From contig CAYSJU010000027.1 of assembly GCA_964431495.1 (NCBI GenBank), positions 1-28,252 on the forward strand: a stretch of 28,252 bases of DNA. Direction: 5' to 3'. The notes under the pieces were generated by a model. It had not been told where the DNA came from, made no database searches, and saw only the letters and a program-made list of their open reading frames with translations. The DNA is from CAYSJU01 sp964431495 (GTDB taxonomy: Bacteria > Omnitrophota > Gorgyraeia > Tantalellales > Tantalellaceae). The stretch's first letter is position 1; every line of letters begins with the position of its first letter. Of this stretch, positions 1 to 7,764 are shown piece by piece. A program made the position numbers and the translations under genes.

Positions 1-17
1 ATATAAGGAAAAATATC

Positions 18-446
18 ATGAATGACAGAATATGTCCGCAGGAAAATATTTTAAGTGAGTATTTGTCCGGAGGCCTGAAGGAAGATAAACGGATACTGGT
101 CGAAAGACATCTTGCTGCGTGCAAAGACTGCCGGGAGCTTCTGGCGGATACGCACGAAATAACAAAAAAAATGGGATCAAGCGGATCCCGGAAAATTTTC
201 TGGAATTGGGGGATCAAAAACCGGTGGTTCATCGGAACGCTAATAGCGTTTTTCTTATCTTTTTTCTTCCCGAGATATTTCTTGCAGTTTCTGGTTGCAT
301 GTTTGTTGATGGGAAGCAAGTGGATCATAGAAGCAAAGACTGCAAAGATGCTCGTGATGATATATGAAGCATGGAAACGTGATGATGGAAAAACGACCGA
401 TAAAATATTTTCACGCTTTAATATGTCTGACAGGAAACGTGTCTGA
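18..446 (+). CDS. Putative zinc-finger (zf-HC2/ZAS) anti-sigma-factor-like membrane protein
   Basis: The 142-residue protein begins with a zinc-binding anti-sigma-type module: Cys6, then His31-x3-Cys35-x2-Cys38 within HLAACKDC. This is the HxxxCxxC signature of ZAS/zf-HC2 proteins that hold ECF sigma factors inactive. A hydrophobic stretch at about residues 70-100 should cross or dip into the membrane, and a short charged tail follows. AAGGAA at 5-10 lies 7 nt before the ATG and supports the start. In this family the cognate ECF sigma gene usually sits directly upstream, which here would be beyond the left edge. The periplasmic part is very short, so it may be a zf-HC2 membrane protein of other function rather than a regulated anti-sigma factor. 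The zinc motif is seen; the role is inferred. Confidence 0.7.
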   Translation: MNDRICPQENILSEYLSGGLKEDKRILVERHLAACKDCRELLADTHEITKKMGSSGSRKIFWNWGIKNRWFIGTLIAFFLSFFFPRYFLQFLVACLLMGSKWIIEAKTAKMLVMIYEAWKRDDGKTTDKIFSRFNMSDRKRV

Positions 447-502
447 CGTCATCTTACATTTCGGCCCATGAAATCTCCCTCGGCTTAAAAATACCCGATT
501 AT

Positions 503-531
503 TTAGTAGAATTCATTTAAGGTGGTATACT
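503..531 (+). promoter_or_regulatory. Possible extended -10 promoter for the TPR lipoprotein gene
   Basis: TATACT at 526-531 is preceded by TGG (523-525), which forms an extended -10 element. The matching -35 position (503-508, TTAGTA) is poor. It lies about 80 nt before the lipoprotein start in an otherwise featureless gap. This is suggestive only. Confidence 0.3.
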
Positions 532-610
532 TAGATAGTAGTTCGGATGCCCTGAATTAGAGGGGGAAGATGGGTAACTGACATGATGGATGGCGACAGA
601 AGGAGGATAC

Positions 611-1060
611 ATGAGCAAGTCCAATACACTAAGGCCTTCTAACGTAATGTTTTCTATCACCATGACTGTTTTGTTGGTAAGCTATGTGTTATTTTTATCG
701 TCGTGTAAGGGGAAACCGGTCGAAGGCGCTAAAGATATAGTCGGGGATGTCAAATTATTGAACAAGATGGGCGAAGTGCAGGGGAGAACCGGCAACTTTG
801 ATAAGGCCATTGAACTATTTAACCAGGCCGTGGAACTGGACCCGAATTACGCGGAATCTTACAACAATTTAGGGTTTACCTACTATAAAAAGGGAAAATA
901 TAAACGTGCAGAGCAGTTTTTTTCTAAAGCTCTTGAGATCGATCCGAATTTTGACAAAGCCAAAAGTAATCTAAATACCATCCGTAATGTAATAAGAAGA
1001 AGTGAAAGCTTTGAAAAAGAGACCAAGCCTCCGGTAAGTACGGTTCCCACGACATCCTAA
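611..1060 (+). CDS. TPR lipoprotein (signal peptide plus C-terminal double-TPR cassette)
   Basis: The start at 611 is preferred over the in-frame ATG at 590 because AGGAGG (601-606) lies just before it, with a 4-nt spacer. The 149-residue product has a hydrophobic export segment ending in LFLSSC, a lipobox-like site, so it is probably anchored to a membrane by a lipidated Cys on the outer face of the inner membrane. Residues 49-126 (nt 755-988) are two 34-residue TPR motifs plus a capping helix, and a Thr/Pro-rich tail follows. The same 78-residue block, including the core AESYNNLG, closes six larger proteins between 10790 and 23520. No enzymatic domain is present. A scaffold or adaptor role in protein-protein contacts is inferred from the TPR fold. 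Confidence 0.85.
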   Translation: MSKSNTLRPSNVMFSITMTVLLVSYVLFLSSCKGKPVEGAKDIVGDVKLLNKMGEVQGRTGNFDKAIELFNQAVELDPNYAESYNNLGFTYYKKGKYKRAEQFFSKALEIDPNFDKAKSNLNTIRNVIRRSESFEKETKPPVSTVPTTS

Positions 1061-1103
1061 CAGTTTAAGCCTGTTAGAAATAAAAAAGTCGAATGTCTTT
1101 TTG

Positions 1104-1132
1104 TAGACCTAACCTCGCTTTTCTGCTATAAT
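1104..1132 (+). promoter_or_regulatory. Sigma70-type promoter for the 1771-residue gene
   Basis: A perfect TATAAT at 1127-1132 carries an upstream TGC (1124-1126, extended -10). A -35-like TAGACC lies at 1104-1109 with 17-bp spacing. The predicted start near 1139 would leave a leader of about 48 nt before the ATG at 1187. Confidence 0.6.
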
Positions 1133-1186
1133 AATCTAGATTTCTTTTCCTTAACATCAACTCACCACCTAACAAGGGGGAACAAG

Positions 1187-4100
1187 ATGATCAGTAAGAC
1201 CAGATTCACCACCATTCTTATACTAGTAAGTTTTTTCCTTAACACAGCCATATGTGACGCTTCTTTTAGTTTTCCCGTTGCAGATAATGATGTCCAAGCT
1301 AAGCTCTCGGTTCCGTTATTATGCGATGATCTTGTGGGTCTTGAACATAAGGACGTCGGACGAATAAAGCTCGCGCTTGAGGCAAATCTGATCGATGTCA
1401 TTGCTACCGGACTCCCTGTCTTAGATAAGGATGTATTCCAGATAGTGTTGGAAGGGACGAAGAATAGTGAGAGTGCTGTATTTCACCCGGCTGATATACA
1501 ATTCTTTTTCAACGAAATGGAGTTTTTAGAAAATGGATATTTTATGGTCATGTGCAGGGTCCGTGATCGACATAGCAATGAGCCCCGGACCTATTATGCT
1601 ATATCTTCTCTTAATAGAGACGAAAATGGGGGTCACCCCATATATGTCTATACCAAAAAGGAGTATGAGAAATTTGAGCATCACCTGTTAGATACCCAGG
1701 ATCTGCCGCAAAGAAGGCGTAATGACGCGAAAGCAATAGAAAGGTATGTTCAGCACGAAAAGGGTGTAGATGAAGCAATAGCATACGCGCATGAAAACGA
1801 CCTTGTGCATAAACCGGCAAAGGATGGAGTTTATGGTTATGGATTGTCCGTAAAGACAATATTGGGGAGGTGTAAAGTCAACGTAGCCGATAGAGAAGGG
1901 AGTATTCCGATAGAAGAAAGGGAATTCTTTTTTGTTAAGAAGACAAGAAAAATATCCTCTATGATTTCTGACTTGCCGGCAAAAGTGGTCGACATTAATG
2001 GCAACGAGAAGGAAGTGATCTGTTCCGGGCATTCATCGAACATTGCGGTCCATATTTTTCTGGATGAAGATTCGTTTAAGGTGCTAAGCGATCCAAGTTA
2101 TCCTATTCTGAGTTCGGAATATAAAGTAGCACTTTTTGAAGCCAACAGCAGACTTGCTCATGAAATAGGCGTTATGCTTGGGCAGCCGGTTAAGGGCTTT
2201 ATGAGGGGAAACCCTTACAGTGAGATGGATGAAAGATGGGCAAAAGTATTGAAAGGGTCAAAAATAAGTGATACATTAGAAGCAACAGTTGTTGATCTGG
2301 ATAGGAATTTAACAGAACGCGATTATGCAGTCGGGCATACCTCAGAAGTGGCGGAGTATGCCGCTGCCCCGGTTATAACAGTTGTAGGCAGTATTGTCGC
2401 GGATATTATCGTTCCCTTGGGAGAGGAAAGTCCTTACCCCATACCTGAAGACCCCGGCATTGTTGCGGAAGGGGACAAAGCCTTTAAAACGCCATTTGTA
2501 GAAATTACAGATGGATATTTGAAAGCCTTGCCACCAGAACTCCGGGAGCAATTAAAGGTAACTTACGGAGGCCCGGCCCTTGCATCCGCAATGGTCTTGC
2601 ACCAGCTGGGAGCTCGTGTAAAATTAATAGGGGCGGTTGGGGATGACGGTCTCGGGAAGGGACTTATTGAGCTTATGGAAAAGAAGGGAATGGATACAAG
2701 CGGTATTAAAATCGTTGAAGGTGTTTCGACTTCGACAAACCTGATCTTTTCCAACCAGGATACGAATGAGACATCCTATAACTTATCTATCGGCGGCGCA
2801 AACGATTCCCTGGAAGCGAGTGATATAAAAGACGAGGATCTGGAGGGTTGTTCGGTGCTGCATTTAGGTGGCATTGGACTTAACCCCAATCTTATGATGG
2901 AAGGGAGAATAGGCGATTTGATCGAAAGGGCGCATGAAAAGGGAGTTATAGTAGGCTGGGATACTGTCGTGGATGTGCATAGCATGGAAAAAATTCACAT
3001 GGAAGCCATGAGAGATATAGATTACGCTACGCCCAGCATTAAAGAGGCAGGCGCTATAACAGACCTTGAATCTGTCGAGAAAAACCTGGAATTTTTTACC
3101 GAACGCATCCCTGCTGTATTTTTAAAAAATGGAGAGAACGGGAGCGAAGTTGCGACCAGGGAGGATAGCGTTTTTGGCAAGAAGACAAGGGTGCATATGC
3201 CGGCTGTCGCGGATGCAGATCTCATTGACGGGACAGGCGCAGGTGACAGTTACAGTGCGTATATCGCTTACGCGGTTGCCAGAGGCATTTCTCCTGTTGA
3301 GGCGGCAAAAGGCGCTGCTGTTTGCGGCGCGCTTACGGTTGAACGCATAGGCGGTGCCAGCATAGGTGACAGACCGCTTATCGATTTTCATAAAAGGATG
3401 CAGTCATTTAGGGCCCAGATAAGCGAGGCGGCGGCTATTGAATTGCATGGAAAGGAAGAAGATCGCACTGCGTTAGGAGAACTGTTATCCCGCGTAACTG
3501 TAAGTGAAACGGAAGATGAGATGGGCAGGACAGCAGCTCAGGCCATTTTAAGGGATATAGAAAGGGCCATAGACGAAAGGGGGAAGGCCGTTATGTTGTT
3601 CGCGTCAGCGCCTTCACAGCATTCCACATGGAAATGGCTGATCAAATTGTGGGAAGAGTTGCCCGAGGCGAGGCGGAAAAAATTAGCGGAAGGCATAATC
3701 GCTTTTCATATGGACGAATATCTCGGCCTGGAGGAAAACGCGGAGCAGTTATTCGGAAATGTTCTAAGTAAAGAATTATTCAAAAAGCTTAATATAAGAC
3801 CCGAGAACACGTACTACTTTAACGACAGGCTGGCATATGATACAGCCGTTGCCCTTAGACGGGCGATTGATGAAGGGAATGACGAGAAGATCAAGACATT
3901 GACAGGGAAACTGGAAGCCGAGGCGCGGGCACACGCGGATCGGATAGTGGATGAGTTTGAGAAACATGGTGGGGACTTTGATGTTGTTGTAGGCGGCATA
4001 GGGAAACTTCCGCATGTTGCGTTTAACGACCCTCCGGGAGCCAGATTTAAAGATCCTGAGACCGTAAAAGTAGTTCGACTTTCAGAAGAATCACGGGTAC

Positions 4101-6502
4101 AACAGGTACTGGATGGTGAATTTAATACTATATCAGAAGTTCCCACCCACGCGCTCACCTTCACGCTTCCACCCATTTTCTCAGCACGTCACATTCATAT
4201 CATAGTGCCGCGTGAGATGAAAGCCGAATCCGTGCGCCGGACACTGGACCTTGATATCACCGAGGACAATCCTGCCTCAGGACTCAGGCTGCCGGAAGTC
4301 CTGCCGCAAGTCAGGTTCTACTTTGACCGGGCAGCAGCTTCAGAATCAACAATAGCGCGGCTGGCGATGAACAGGAAGGCTGAAAAAGCGGATCACAAAG
4401 AGGAACAGATATTTGCGCAGCGCAGGAATGAATGGGTCATCGCCAGGATAGACAGGAAGCTCGAGGAAATAGATGATATGTATATCGCCGCCTCCGAAAG
4501 AGAAGAAGAGATAAGAGAAAGATTAAAGGAGATATTGCTGGAGATACGCGGGATACTTAAAGCTAACCCGGATGTATTAGAAACTCCCCTGAAAGTAGGC
4601 GCGATCCGCGAAACAAAACAAGGGGAGAGAAGGACCGGACTCGTGCCGGATATCGTGAACGCGCTCGCGGCATTAGGTATAAACGTTACAGTGGAAAGAG
4701 GAACAGGAACAAGTGGCGAAAATGAGGGTTCGAGGTTTGGAGACGAACAATATGAAAAAGCTGGAGCGTCAATAGCTGCTTCAGCTGAAAAAGTCTTTGA
4801 AACCGCTCAGATTGTCCAGCACATAAAGGAACTGCAGAAAAGTCCCGATGAGGAGGGCCTTGTAGCGAGGGTCGTCAAAAAGCTTGGAGAAAAAATAATA
4901 TTCAACTTCAACCATTTTGCCCAGAGCGCGGACAGGACGGTTGATGCCGCAAACACCGGTGCTGCATTTGTGTCATTTGAAAATGTTTTCGCGAGAGGAA
5001 GGAAGCCGATCCTGGAAGGCCCGAGCCAAAAGGCCGGCGTTACTGCCGCGTATAAAATGGCACTCTATCTGTTGAGCTGGAAAGGGGGAGATGAGTTTGA
5101 AAATAAAGAAACTTTAGAGGAGGATATAAACCAGGCGCTCGCAGCTTTTGACGTTACAAATAATCCGCCGATCCCCCTGTTGGATCTGACCGGACGCAAT
5201 GTCGTGGTATACGGCGGCGGTGTTGTCGGATATAACGAGGCCAGAATGCTCGCGCTCATGGGAGCCAATGTTACGGTGATCGAAAGGAATAGATCCAGGA
5301 TCCAGTGGCTGGAAGAAAAATTCGCTGAGGCGGACCTACACAGGGTAAGCGTCATTGACAGCAGGTGGGGGGATCTTGTGAAGGATGCGCTGAAAGAAGC
5401 GCACGGGATAAGCACGACAGCATATACGCTCGGCAAGAAGGCACGCCATCTTATAGACATGGATATGTTGAGGAGTATAGGAGACGGCAAGGTCTTTACA
5501 GTCGTTGATATCGACCAGGGCGGAGGAGTTGAAGGAGTGAAGGCGACTTCGCATGCCGCGCCGGTATATTTGGATAACGGGAACCTGTTTTACTGCGTGC
5601 CGAATATTCCGGCTGTAATTCCGCGGCAGACCTCCATAGATATATCTTTAGGAGCAGCCAAATATCTCGCTGTTATGGCGCTGTATGGATTGGAAAAGGC
5701 AGCCACTATTTATCCTGAATTGAGCTACTCGGTCGATGTCGCTGGGAACAGGATCGCGAATCCTGCCATACAACAGGAATTTACAGACATGGAAAAGAGC
5801 GTAAAGATGGAGACGGACCCGGCCATGATGACGCCGCGCGAAATAACGCTGTCCATAGAAAGGGCGAAAATCGACGCTGAAAGGACTGCGGTGGGGAGCG
5901 CTGAGGCGCCCTATATACCAACCCATCCCCATGACCGGTATACGCTGCTGGTTACCTCGGAGTTCTATAAAAACGGGGAACTTAAAGCGCACAGGAAGGA
6001 GTTCGGTGACAGGTTCAACCTTGATACAATTAGCGGGAAAACCCATGAACAATTCGTTGAAAATACTTTGGCAAAGGCCAAAGGCATCGTGAAACGCGCA
6101 ATAGCTCTTGTTCCGACCAGTCTGCCGCAAGACCAGCTTGAAAGATTGAAGGAGGCCGGCATCAGGTTCATAAGGACCGATACAGAAGTTCTTCTGAGCG
6201 CCAGGGTGGATGAGAGTGAAGATGTAAGAAAATTCCAGGTGAATACTTACGCGATGATGCTTCTTTCCAGGCGTATGGACGAAGACGTCAGGGAAGATTT
6301 TTACATATATAAAGCGTTAAGTTTCTATATAAGGTCTCACTTTGCGCTGGCAGATGACGTTACCGCAGGGGATTACATACGTGCTATCGTAAACGGAGAT
6401 ATCTCCACATTGATCAAAGGTTATCTTTCTTACAGGCCCGCGGAGCAATATAACGCCCGTGAAGAATATGACAGGGTCGCAGCGATCCTTATAGCGGCGT
6501 GA
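1187..6502 (+). CDS. Exported giant fusion: unknown N-terminal region, PfkB kinase, NagB-like and alanine-dehydrogenase-like domains
   Basis: The 1771-residue protein starts at ATG 1187 after AAGGGGG (1174-1180). The N-terminus is a Sec-type signal peptide of about 27 residues (ILILVSFFLNTAICDA). Residues 30-390 are not recognised. Residues 395-725 are a PfkB/ribokinase fold, with D681GTGAGD687 carrying the catalytic Asp. The N-terminal GG motif lacks the usual Asn. Residues 775-1050 resemble glucosamine-6-phosphate deaminase (MDEY at 842-845). There the family GNDGH motif reads GKLPH (939-943), so the catalytic Asp is Leu941 while His943 remains. A charged coiled coil (1060-1130) leads to an alanine dehydrogenase/transhydrogenase-like domain (1135-1505). 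That domain has Arg1149, Lys1214, His1243, the NAD loop GGGVVG (1343-1348) and VVDIDQGGG (1439-1447). The last ~260 residues are unassigned. Export of cofactor-dependent cytosolic-type enzymes is odd, so the domains may have been repurposed. There are no internal stops, so it is one intact reading frame. Domain calls are firm; the overall function is unknown. Confidence 0.85.
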   Translation: MISKTRFTTILILVSFFLNTAICDASFSFPVADNDVQAKLSVPLLCDDLVGLEHKDVGRIKLALEANLIDVIATGLPVLDKDVFQIVLEGTKNSESAVFHPADIQFFFNEMEFLENGYFMVMCRVRDRHSNEPRTYYAISSLNRDENGGHPIYVYTKKEYEKFEHHLLDTQDLPQRRRNDAKAIERYVQHEKGVDEAIAYAHENDLVHKPAKDGVYGYGLSVKTILGRCKVNVADREGSIPIEEREFFFVKKTRKISSMISDLPAKVVDINGNEKEVICSGHSSNIAVHIFLDEDSFKVLSDPSYPILSSEYKVALFEANSRLAHEIGVMLGQPVKGFMRGNPYSEMDERWAKVLKGSKISDTLEATVVDLDRNLTERDYAVGHTSEVAEYAAAPVITVVGSIVADIIVPLGEESPYPIPEDPGIVAEGDKAFKTPFVEITDGYLKALPPELREQLKVTYGGPALASAMVLHQLGARVKLIGAVGDDGLGKGLIELMEKKGMDTSGIKIVEGVSTSTNLIFSNQDTNETSYNLSIGGANDSLEASDIKDEDLEGCSVLHLGGIGLNPNLMMEGRIGDLIERAHEKGVIVGWDTVVDVHSMEKIHMEAMRDIDYATPSIKEAGAITDLESVEKNLEFFTERIPAVFLKNGENGSEVATREDSVFGKKTRVHMPAVADADLIDGTGAGDSYSAYIAYAVARGISPVEAAKGAAVCGALTVERIGGASIGDRPLIDFHKRMQSFRAQISEAAAIELHGKEEDRTALGELLSRVTVSETEDEMGRTAAQAILRDIERAIDERGKAVMLFASAPSQHSTWKWLIKLWEELPEARRKKLAEGIIAFHMDEYLGLEENAEQLFGNVLSKELFKKLNIRPENTYYFNDRLAYDTAVALRRAIDEGNDEKIKTLTGKLEAEARAHADRIVDEFEKHGGDFDVVVGGIGKLPHVAFNDPPGARFKDPETVKVVRLSEESRVQQVLDGEFNTISEVPTHALTFTLPPIFSARHIHIIVPREMKAESVRRTLDLDITEDNPASGLRLPEVLPQVRFYFDRAAASESTIARLAMNRKAEKADHKEEQIFAQRRNEWVIARIDRKLEEIDDMYIAASEREEEIRERLKEILLEIRGILKANPDVLETPLKVGAIRETKQGERRTGLVPDIVNALAALGINVTVERGTGTSGENEGSRFGDEQYEKAGASIAASAEKVFETAQIVQHIKELQKSPDEEGLVARVVKKLGEKIIFNFNHFAQSADRTVDAANTGAAFVSFENVFARGRKPILEGPSQKAGVTAAYKMALYLLSWKGGDEFENKETLEEDINQALAAFDVTNNPPIPLLDLTGRNVVVYGGGVVGYNEARMLALMGANVTVIERNRSRIQWLEEKFAEADLHRVSVIDSRWGDLVKDALKEAHGISTTAYTLGKKARHLIDMDMLRSIGDGKVFTVVDIDQGGGVEGVKATSHAAPVYLDNGNLFYCVPNIPAVIPRQTSIDISLGAAKYLAVMALYGLEKAATIYPELSYSVDVAGNRIANPAIQQEFTDMEKSVKMETDPAMMTPREITLSIERAKIDAERTAVGSAEAPYIPTHPHDRYTLLVTSEFYKNGELKAHRKEFGDRFNLDTISGKTHEQFVENTLAKAKGIVKRAIALVPTSLPQDQLERLKEAGIRFIRTDTEVLLSARVDESEDVRKFQVNTYAMMLLSRRMDEDVREDFYIYKALSFYIRSHFALADDVTAGDYIRAIVNGDISTLIKGYLSYRPAEQYNAREEYDRVAAILIAA

Positions 6503-6529
6503 TCTTGGCGGATCCCAGTAAAACCTGAG

Positions 6530-6566
6530 GGCCATGGCGGATTAAAATGCCATGGCCTTTTTATTT
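6530..6566 (+). terminator. Rho-independent terminator after the giant fusion gene
   Basis: A perfect 9-bp stem, GGCCATGGC (6530-6538) with GCCATGGCC (6549-6557), has a 10-nt A/T-rich loop and is followed by TTTTTATTT. It lies 27 nt after the stop codon. The stem arms are themselves palindromic, so alternative pairings are possible. Confidence 0.85.
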
Positions 6567-6624
6567 ATATCCGCGTGCTTCCGATCAATTTAATAATGGA
6601 GCATATTGTGGGAACTTTCGACGT

Positions 6625-6803
6625 GTCATCCCGACCGAGGACGAAATGTCCGAGGAAGTGGCGAGCCCTCCGGGCGAGGCCGACCGAGGACGACGGCCCT
6701 ACTGTCATTCCTGCGTGACCGAGGGCGAAGGCCCGAGGAAATCCCGAGGCCAGTTTACCCCGAGCGAAGTCGAGGGGCAGGCCGAAGGGAAAGAGGGAAT
6801 CTG
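6625..6803 (+). repeat. GC-rich intergenic repeat block with hairpin subunits
   Basis: This block fills most of the 356-bp gap between 6503 and 6858. Two related units begin with GTCATCCC (6625) and GTCATTCC (6704), about 79 bp apart. GACCGAGGRCGA occurs three times (6633, 6682, 6717), and CCGACCGAGGACGA is repeated exactly at 6631-6644 and 6680-6693. Short stems appear in each unit: GGAC...GTCC in the first and GGGC...GCCC in the last. A further CCCC...GGGG hairpin lies near 6758-6777. The composition is much more GC-rich than the surroundings. Open frames across it are short and unlike any protein family. It resembles REP-type dispersed intergenic elements seen in many uncultured bacterial genomes. 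Confidence 0.6.
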
Positions 6804-6823
6804 AAAAAAACAATTTAATTTTA

Positions 6824-6852
6824 TTGAAAGGTGCATCATAGAGAGGTAAAAT
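6824..6852 (+). promoter_or_regulatory. Sigma70-type promoter, possibly giving a leaderless transcript
   Basis: TTGAAA (6824-6829) and TAAAAT (6847-6852) are separated by exactly 17 bp, and each matches consensus at five of six positions. The expected start, 6-7 nt downstream, coincides with the ATG at 6859. A GAGAGG at 6841-6846 could act as a distant ribosome site only if transcription begins further upstream. Confidence 0.5.
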
Positions 6853-6858
6853 CATATT

Positions 6859-7764
6859 ATGTCGCGTTACATTAACAGAAAGATGATAGAATCGGGGATC
6901 AAAGTCGCTGATTACAACATCTATCAGGCGGATAAGATCTGGTCGCGTTACAGTAATGACAAGGTCCATATAGGGGAGGAACTTGCATCGGTCATAAGGA
7001 CATTAAGCAAGGCGTTGCCGTTGTCTAAGACCATGAGGGCCCTTTCAATAGGCTCCAGCGCGGAACCGCAGTTCCGGATCTTGGAGACCGCGTTCAAGGG
7101 CGGGCTTTATCTCCTGGACGTGGAGAGAGCAGTACTTGACATTGTCAAGGAGCGTATACAGCGACAGAAAACCGGTCATGTGAAGACCATTCTCGGGGAT
7201 TATAAAAAGGTCTTTTTGAATCCGGGAAGATCTGAAAATTTTCTGAATGCCAGACTCGATGGGATAAAGACGGATCTTATCACGCTTCACCACTCTTTTT
7301 ATTATTGCGAAGAAACGATGTGGAGCAGCCTTTTCGATAACCTGTACCGGAATATCCTGGCGCCGACGGGAGCGATGCACGCTGTGCTCATGACGGCTGA
7401 GGATGATAACCAGTACACCACTACCTGGCTTTATAATCATTTTGTCGGAAAATTCTTCGGGCACCGCAATAATCAGGATCTGCTCAAGTTCAAGAAGGAA
7501 CTGGAGAAGATCCCTCTTTTTAAAAAGGCGCAGGTACTCTCAAGGACCGATCATGTCCAGTTCTTTACAGCTGATTTTGAGAAGTTCATGGCGGTGATAT
7601 GGATGGTGCTTCTGCATCCGGTCGTGCATAATTACAGCCCGGCCCAGAGAGAGGAGATAACGGAGTTCGTTTATAAGAAGTTCTGGCGGGAGAAAAGGCC
7701 TCTTATGCAGGCGCAGGACCATCTGGTGGTTTATCGCGGGATTGATTTCAAGGGATTGATATAA
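6859..7764 (+). CDS. Class I SAM-dependent methyltransferase-like protein
   Basis: The 301-residue protein has a Rossmann-type methyltransferase core. The motif I-like strand and loop is ALSIGSSAE (residues 61-69), the acidic end of strand 2 is LYLLDVE with Asp87, ILGDY follows, and a strand-4 segment reads DLITLHHSFYY. The layout resembles histamine-N-methyltransferase-like and other small-molecule methyltransferases more than rRNA or DNA enzymes, but no substrate can be named. The stop overlaps the start of the sensor kinase by one base (TAATG at 7762-7766), so the two are probably translated together. Pairing with a two-component system suggests a signalling or adaptation role. That link is inference. 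Confidence 0.65.
   Translation: MSRYINRKMIESGIKVADYNIYQADKIWSRYSNDKVHIGEELASVIRTLSKALPLSKTMRALSIGSSAEPQFRILETAFKGGLYLLDVERAVLDIVKERIQRQKTGHVKTILGDYKKVFLNPGRSENFLNARLDGIKTDLITLHHSFYYCEETMWSSLFDNLYRNILAPTGAMHAVLMTAEDDNQYTTTWLYNHFVGKFFGHRNNQDLLKFKKELEKIPLFKKAQVLSRTDHVQFFTADFEKFMAVIWMVLLHPVVHNYSPAQREEITEFVYKKFWREKRPLMQAQDHLVVYRGIDFKGLI

Noticed and set aside
1058..1076. TAACAG/CTGTTA hairpin after the TPR lipoprotein gene
   Set aside because: Only 6 bp, A/T-rich, no T-run after it; too weak to call a terminator.
1187..1270. Lipoprotein reading of the giant fusion N-terminus (Cys in NTAIC)
   Set aside because: The residues before the Cys (Ala-Ile) do not fit a lipobox; an ordinary signal peptide ending near ICDA fits better.
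5065..6130. Several long - strand frames inside the giant fusion gene
   Set aside because: They oppose the alanine-dehydrogenase-like and C-terminal regions, which carry clear conserved motifs on the + strand; no recognisable domain or ribosome site.
6547..6818. Overlapping open frames of 85 and 70 codons on the + strand and one on the - strand
   Set aside because: They run through the terminator and the GC-rich repeat block, have no ribosome sites, and their translations only reflect the repeats.
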